Position numbers and translations under genes: made by a program
The notes under the pieces: generated by a model
What the model saw: the letters and a program-made list of their open reading frames with translations, nothing else
The model's database searches: none
Told to the model about the DNA's origin: nothing
DNA from: Clostridia bacterium
GTDB lineage: Bacteria; Bacillota; Clostridia; Oscillospirales; Acutalibacteraceae
Length of the DNA stretch: 9,331 nucleotides
Direction of reading: 5' to 3'
NCBI GenBank assembly: GCA_900755995.1
Contig: CAAEIM010000040.1
Span: 1 to 9,331 of the forward strand
Part shown: positions 6,227 to 9,331 of the stretch, one piece after another
Position numbering within the stretch: the stretch's first letter is position 1
How the letters are laid out: every line of letters begins with the position of its first letter

Positions 6227-7312
6227 CTACGCCAACGGCAAAGTAATTGAAAACTTGTTTTGATCCTCTTGGCTCTCTGCAACGATTGTACCATTGTGTA
6301 GTTCAACAATCTGCTTTGCAATCGCCAAACCTAATCCAGCTCCTCCACTGCTTGTACTTCTCGCTGCGTCAAGCCGATAAAACTGCTCGAAAATCCTGTT
6401 TAACTTTTCTTCCGGCAGAGTATCGCCGTGGTTACAAAAAATAATGCTGACCGTATCTTCCTGACATTGTGCGCTGATCGTGATATCCGTATTTTCAAAA
6501 CTGTAGATAACCGCATTTCTCAAAAGGTTATCAAAAACACGCTGAATTTTGTCTGCGTCACATCGAAGCATTATATCATCATCAACACAAAGATTACATT
6601 GCAAATTCTTTGTGTTGAGCATAGGCTTAAATTCATATACAAGTTGCTCCAGCAGGCGAGTTAAATTGATTTTCGTGTATTGTAATGTAATATCGTATAT
6701 ATTGAATCGTGTTATCTCGAAAAACTCGTTAATCAGATCCTCTAACCGTTCTGCCTTACCAAGAGTGATTGAAAGGTACTTTTCTCGAAGTTCCTTTGAG
6801 ATTTGCGACTCATCACGCAGTAAAGTAAGATACCCGATTACAGAAGAAAGCGGTGTTTTCAAATCGTGTGCAAGATACATAATCAGGTCATTTTTTCGCT
6901 GCTCATTTTCTTTTGCAAGCCTTGCATTACTTTCAGCCTCTTGTTTTAACTGATTGATGTTAGCGGCGATTTCACTCAACTCCGGGGACATTTCAATGTA
7001 ACTGACATTCTGATCGAACATTTTTCCTGTCGCAGCCTGTACCTCGTACACGTAGGCGACTACTTTTTTCAAAAGTAGGTATGTCAAGTATATAATACAG
7101 CCACCCCACACGATTACAGCCACTATATAAAGATATACTGTTCTGTAATACAAGTAATAATACAAAACATACTTGCGGAGAATTTCCTCTGCCATAATTC
7201 CTAAAAGAAAAGTACCGCCTAAAATAAGCACAGAGCAAATCGCACATTGAATTACATACCCTTTGAACAAGGTAGAGAGCAGATAGTTTTTTTCTTTTTT
7301 ATTCAATTTCAT
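6227..7312 (-). CDS. VanS-like sensor histidine kinase with minimal extracellular sensor
   Basis: 361 residues. Two TM segments (about 17-40 and 58-82) enclose only about 18 extracellular residues, which are strikingly Tyr-rich (KYVLYYYLYYRTVYLY). A HAMP-like linker (about 83-125) and coiled coil (about 120-142) follow. The phosphoacceptor is H149 in YLAHDLKTPLSSVIGYL, the form seen in VanS proteins. The ATPase domain has the N-box DNLLRNAVIYS (about 261-271), an NHGDTLPEE segment in place of the usual D-x-G-x-G box, and G2 box GGAGLGLAIA (323-332). It should phosphorylate the response regulator encoded upstream, whose gene overlaps its start by 14 bases. The ATG at 7312 follows a G-rich GGGGGGTAGGGT. 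With so small a loop the signal is probably sensed within or at the membrane, or through a partner such as the ABC transporter. Confidence 0.93.
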   Translation of the reverse strand: MKLNKKEKNYLLSTLFKGYVIQCAICSVLILGGTFLLGIMAEEILRKYVLYYYLYYRTVYLYIVAVIVWGGCIIYLTYLLLKKVVAYVYEVQAATGKMFDQNVSYIEMSPELSEIAANINQLKQEAESNARLAKENEQRKNDLIMYLAHDLKTPLSSVIGYLTLLRDESQISKELREKYLSITLGKAERLEDLINEFFEITRFNIYDITLQYTKINLTRLLEQLVYEFKPMLNTKNLQCNLCVDDDIMLRCDADKIQRVFDNLLRNAVIYSFENTDITISAQCQEDTVSIIFCNHGDTLPEEKLNRIFEQFYRLDAARSTSSGGAGLGLAIAKQIVELHNGTIVAESQEDQNKFSITLPLA

Positions 7313-8000
7313 ACCCTACCCCCCAAACAGTTTTAATGAACTTCGGATTTTTTGAAGGTTCATTCAATTTTTCCCGAAGCCGCCCAATGTGCGCCATTAC
7401 CGTATTGTTACTGTTGCGAAGATACTTTTCTTTCCACACGGCTTCAAATAATTCCTCCGAGGCGACAACTTTACCCTGATGTTCGCACAGATACCACAGA
7501 ATAGAAAACTCCAACGGAGTCAAGGCTATTTCTTTGCCATACAAGTAGCACTTGTGGCTGACTCTGTTTATCAGTAGACCTCTGATGTCATACTCGTCTT
7601 TTTCTTCGGATTGGCTCAAATTAGGACTGTTATAGCTCTGATAACGCCTTAATTGCGTCTTTACTCTTGCCACAACCTCTAAAGGATTAAACGGTTTCGT
7701 TATATAATCATCCGCACCAATCGTAAGCCCCATAATCTTGTCGCTATCCTCAATTTTGGCGGTAAGCATAATAATAGGGAAGTAAAACTTTTCCCGAATT
7801 TTTTGGCAAAGTCGAAAACCATCAATATCCGGCAGCATAATATCAAGTATCGCTAAATCAATCTGCGACTGTTTGATACATTTCATCGCCTCTAACCCAT
7901 TATAACATTTATATACTGAATAACCATCGTTACTCAAATACACTTCAAGCAGATCAACGATTTCTTTTTCGTCATCCACAATTAAAATCTTCTTGTTCAT
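7299..8000 (-). CDS. VanR-like OmpR-family response regulator
   Basis: 233 residues. The receiver domain (1-115) has acidic residues D9-D10, phosphoacceptor D53 in AILDIMLPDIDG, T80 and K102 in DDYITKPF. The DNA-binding winged helix (about 128-233) includes LTPLEFSILWYLCE, the recognition region NNTVMAHIGRLREKL and KTVWGVGYEIE. From memory this resembles VanR proteins, particularly the vanG-type, throughout both domains. It lies 5 bases after the small XRE gene, whose 3' end carries its GAGGTG ribosome binding site, and overlaps the kinase gene. It most likely activates the effector operon and its own operon. VanR-like is a statement of family; no vancomycin ligase genes are nearby, so a glycopeptide role is not shown. 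Confidence 0.94.
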   Translation of the reverse strand: MNKKILIVDDEKEIVDLLEVYLSNDGYSVYKCYNGLEAMKCIKQSQIDLAILDIMLPDIDGFRLCQKIREKFYFPIIMLTAKIEDSDKIMGLTIGADDYITKPFNPLEVVARVKTQLRRYQSYNSPNLSQSEEKDEYDIRGLLINRVSHKCYLYGKEIALTPLEFSILWYLCEHQGKVVASEELFEAVWKEKYLRNSNNTVMAHIGRLREKLNEPSKNPKFIKTVWGVGYEIE

Positions 8001-8005
8001 TGATC

Positions 8006-8218
8006 CTACACCTCATTTTCGGGTACGGCTTCCATTATGTCGCCAAAATCACACTCTAAATATTCGCATATATTCAACAGCACGGGAAGGGTAACATTTT
8101 CATTTTTTCCGAGTTTCGCAAATGTACTTTTGCTTGCCCCGACCGCTTCTCGTAATTGACTCTTTTTCATTCCCTTGTCAATCAGTAGTTTCCAAAGTTT
8201 GTTGTACCGTACTTTCAT
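8006..8218 (-). CDS. Small XRE/Cro-type HTH regulator, VanU-like
   Basis: 70 residues, essentially a single helix-turn-helix domain: KKSQLREAVGASKSTFAKLG forms the HTH, followed by NVTLPVLLNICEYLECDFGDIME, a conserved ending in this subgroup. The ATG at 8218 has GGAGG 7 bases upstream; the longer TTG alternative at 8236 lies ahead of that site. A good promoter (8248-8276) precedes it. A small XRE gene directly before vanR and vanS is the arrangement of vanU in vanG-type operons, so this is the first gene of a vanURS-like trio (inference from order and size). It probably modulates the same promoters as the response regulator. Alternatives include an element-specific repressor unrelated to VanU. 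Confidence 0.88.
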   Translation of the reverse strand: MKVRYNKLWKLLIDKGMKKSQLREAVGASKSTFAKLGKNENVTLPVLLNICEYLECDFGDIMEAVPENEV

Positions 8219-8247
8219 TTCCGCACCTCCACCCAAATATAGTTTGT

Positions 8248-8276
8248 ATTATAGTACTTTGAGAATGAAATTGCAA
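8248..8276 (-). promoter_or_regulatory. Promoter of the regulatory (XRE-RR-HK) operon
   Basis: TTGCAA (8276-8271), a 17-base spacer and a perfect TATAAT (8253-8248) on the minus strand. The start near 8241 gives a leader of about 23 bases carrying the GGAGG site. The shared 21-nt motif lies 7 bases upstream of the -35 box, a typical activator position. Confidence 0.75.
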
Positions 8277-8283
8277 TTATTAA

Positions 8284-8304
8284 GTCTGTATTTTGATACT
8301 TTTA
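8284..8304 (-). promoter_or_regulatory. Shared 21-nt motif, copy at the regulatory operon
   Basis: On the minus strand this copy contains AAAGTATCAAAATAC, including the dyad GTAT/ATAC. It is 18/21 identical to the copy at 6124-6144. Centred near -53 from the predicted start, it fits an activator site for autoregulation by the response regulator (inference). Confidence 0.5.
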
Positions 8305-8505
8305 GTTTTCAAACCGGCGCAATATCTTTCTGATATGTAATCCAGCCATTTGAACATATTTACACAAGATATATGTTGCTCCGGCACGAGTAAGGGGGGT
8401 GCCCTGCCGATTTACAAAAAATGCTCTGTCTAACCTTTCTGGCGCTGACAGACTAATTGTATGTTGGACTGCCCGTTGCTTCAAGCAACGCATATTAACA
8501 TTCAA
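8302..8505 (-). pseudogene. Fragment of a second tyrosine recombinase
   Basis: An open stretch of about 67 codons encodes PERLDRAFFVNRQGTPLTRAG followed by ATYILCKYVQMAGL, which resembles the segment of XerC/phage-type recombinases between the catalytic Arg and the HxLRH motif (usually LFxNRxGxPLTRxGxxYIL). Nothing of the catalytic R, HxxR or Y remains: the frame begins after a stop upstream and ends at 8302, where the promoter region of the XRE gene begins. There is no ribosome binding site at its apparent start. I read it as debris of an earlier recombinase. It differs from the Tn916-type integrase at the other end. The assignment rests on one motif block. Confidence 0.55.
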
Positions 8506-8561
8506 GGCTTTTGTCTCGATTTTGAGCTGAAATATGTGTATTGTTTAACTCGAATACAGAA

Positions 8562-8596
8562 AAGGACGATGTCCGATAATTTCAGACACCGCCCTT
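8562..8596 (-). terminator. Strong terminator-like hairpin in the lysS junction zone
   Basis: In the leftward transcript AAGGGCGGTGTCT (8596-8584) pairs with GGACATCGTCCTT (8574-8562) over 13 positions, three of them G-U, with a 9-base loop, followed by TTCTGTATT. It probably stops lysS read-through before the recombinase remnant and the XRE promoter. The plus strand lacks a T-run. Confidence 0.55.
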
Positions 8597-8659
8597 ATAA
8601 ATTCTGTTGTATCGCCTGTAATTATGCGATTTTTTAGGCTCTGCACCGTTTCAAGCACC

Positions 8660-8681
8660 ATTTGGTGTAAATTTGGTGTAT
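8660..8681. repeat. Tandem direct repeat ATTTGGTGTA
   Basis: ATTTGGTGTA occurs at 8660-8669 and again at 8671-8680, an 11-base period, followed by a degenerate third unit (TTTGTGTAT). Short tandem repeats of this size near an element end can be integrase arm-binding sites. Its place in the lysS junction zone fits, but the role is inference. Confidence 0.5.
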
Positions 8682-8710
8682 TTGTGTATTTTCAGAGCTT
8701 TTTCACAAAT

Positions 8711-8747
8711 GAAGTACATCCCGTTTTGTAAGATAAAACGGTACTTC
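8711..8747. other. Long hairpin directly after the lysS stop, lacking a T-run
   Basis: GAAGTA (8711-8716) pairs with TACTTC (8742-8747) and CCGTTTT (8721-8727) with AAAACGG (8735-8741): 13 pairs with a 4-base bulge and a 7-base loop. It abuts the lysS stop codon, where the natural terminator should be, but on the leftward strand it is followed by ATTTGTG rather than a T-tract. It may be the lysS terminator cut at its tail by insertion of foreign DNA (inference). Confidence 0.5.
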
Positions 8748-9331
8748 TTAATAGAGCTTTGCACCTGCCGGAATGTGGTCATCTACCATCAGAAGGTTTA
8801 GTCCTTCGTGACCGTCTTCCTCGTGTACTGCTGAAATCAGCATACCCTCGGAATCAATTCCCATCATCTTTCTCGGTGGCAGGTTCACGATAGCGATTGC
8901 TGTCTTACCAACCAGTTCTTCCGGCTCGTAATACTCATGAATACCGCTTAAGATCACGCGATCCTTGCGTTCTCCATCATCCAGTACAAACTTCAGAAGC
9001 TTTTTGGATTTCGGAACTGCTTCACAAGCCAGAATCTTAACTGCACGGAAATCAGATTTTGCAAATGTATCGAAATCTACCATCTCTTCAAAGATTGGTT
9101 CAATCTTCACATTGGAGAAATCAACCTTCTCAGCTACTTTTGTCTCTGCCGGAGCTGCTGCACCAGACTGAGCTGCGTTGTTTGCTTCGTTCTTAGCAGC
9201 GCCCTGTGATTTCATTGTCGGGAAGAGCAGCACGTCTCTGATTGCCTCAGCTCCTGTCAGAAGCATACACATACGGTCAATGCCGAATCCAATACCACCA
9301 GTCGGCGGCATACCGATCTCCAGTGCGTTCA
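8748..9331 (-). CDS. lysS: Lysyl-tRNA synthetase (class II), C-terminal part fused to a Trbp111/EMAPII-like tRNA-binding domain
   Basis: The frame is open from the right edge to a TAA at 8748 (about 194 residues seen; the N-terminal part is outside). The first residues, NALEIGMPPTGGIGFGIDR followed by MCMLLTGAEAIRDVLLFPTMK, are motif 3 and the end of class II LysRS. Normally the protein stops there. Here an Ala/Asn-rich linker of about 40 residues leads to an OB-fold tRNA-binding domain (VDFDTFAKSDFRAVKILACE, KLLKFVLDDG, ILSGIHEYYEPEELVGK, LPPRKMMGIDSEGMLISA, ending HIPAGAKLY), the kind found at the C-terminus of MetRS. The domain should raise affinity for tRNA. It is the only clear housekeeping gene and marks the chromosomal side. 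Confidence 0.93.
   Translation of the reverse strand, partial: NALEIGMPPTGGIGFGIDRMCMLLTGAEAIRDVLLFPTMKSQGAAKNEANNAAQSGAAAPAETKVAEKVDFSNVKIEPIFEEMVDFDTFAKSDFRAVKILACEAVPKSKKLLKFVLDDGERKDRVILSGIHEYYEPEELVGKTAIAIVNLPPRKMMGIDSEGMLISAVHEEDGHEGLNLLMVDDHIPAGAKLY

Larger units (their letters stand above)
8506..8747. other. Junction zone between lysS and the island, no gene
   Basis: On both strands the frames are broken and nothing is recognisable. It holds a terminator-like hairpin, a tandem repeat and the post-lysS hairpin, described separately. The right end of the island probably lies here. Confidence 0.5.

Noticed and set aside
6549..6953. Plus-strand open frame of 134 codons
   Set aside because: It is antisense to the kinase H-box region; the minus-strand frame carries all kinase motifs.
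1348..8218. A vancomycin resistance operon
   Set aside because: The regulators are VanU/R/S-like but no ligase, VanX/VanXY, VanW or VanT gene is present, so resistance of the van type cannot be claimed.
8219..8236. TTG start extending the XRE protein by six residues
   Set aside because: The extension would place translation start upstream of the GGAGG site; ATG 8218 has ideal spacing.
8660..8690. Possible CRISPR or larger repeat array
   Set aside because: Only two perfect units and one degenerate unit with no spacers; it is a short tandem repeat.

Overview
The window looks like a genomic island from a gut Firmicute, most likely a Lachnospiraceae-type Clostridium relative. Support: AT-rich DNA with strong GGAGG ribosome binding sites, a Tn916-type integrase, VanR/VanS-like regulators, and at the right edge the end of a lysyl-tRNA synthetase carrying a C-terminal tRNA-binding domain (from memory, a fusion seen in that family). 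The genus cannot be fixed from sequence alone. Every convincing gene is on the minus strand, so the region reads from right (9331) to left (1).

Layout, right to left. (a) 8748-9331: 3' end of lysS, a housekeeping gene. (b) 8302-8747: a junction zone with a long hairpin abutting the lysS stop, a tandem 11-bp repeat, a terminator-like hairpin and a remnant of a second tyrosine recombinase. (c) 6227-8218: a tight regulatory operon with a good promoter: a small XRE regulator, an OmpR-type response regulator and a membrane histidine kinase. Gene order and sequence recall vanU-vanR-vanS of vanG-type clusters. (d) 6093-6226: a 57-bp hairpin whose loop contains an extended -10 promoter. (e) 1348-6089: an effector operon: lipoprotein membrane-fusion protein, ABC ATPase, MacB/FtsX permease, an unknown lipoprotein, a PBP5-type D,D-carboxypeptidase and an orphan winged-helix protein with no receiver domain. 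(f) 804-1347: about 540 bases without a gene, holding hairpins and promoters. (g) 1-803: a small ribbon-helix-helix protein and the N-terminal part of an integrase that runs off the left edge.

Likely joint working (inference): the kinase senses an envelope or antibiotic signal with almost no extracellular domain, the response regulator and XRE protein switch on the effector operon, the transporter and lipoprotein remove or bind a membrane-active compound, and the carboxypeptidase trims peptidoglycan stem peptides. No D-Ala-D-Lac/Ser ligase, VanX/VanXY or VanT racemase is present, so this is a van-like regulatory module attached to a different output. A 21-nt motif (18/21 identical) occurs at both operon promoters in the same orientation and is the best candidate for a shared operator. 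The integrase, its RHH neighbour and the recombinase debris by lysS indicate that the cassette is, or was, mobile.
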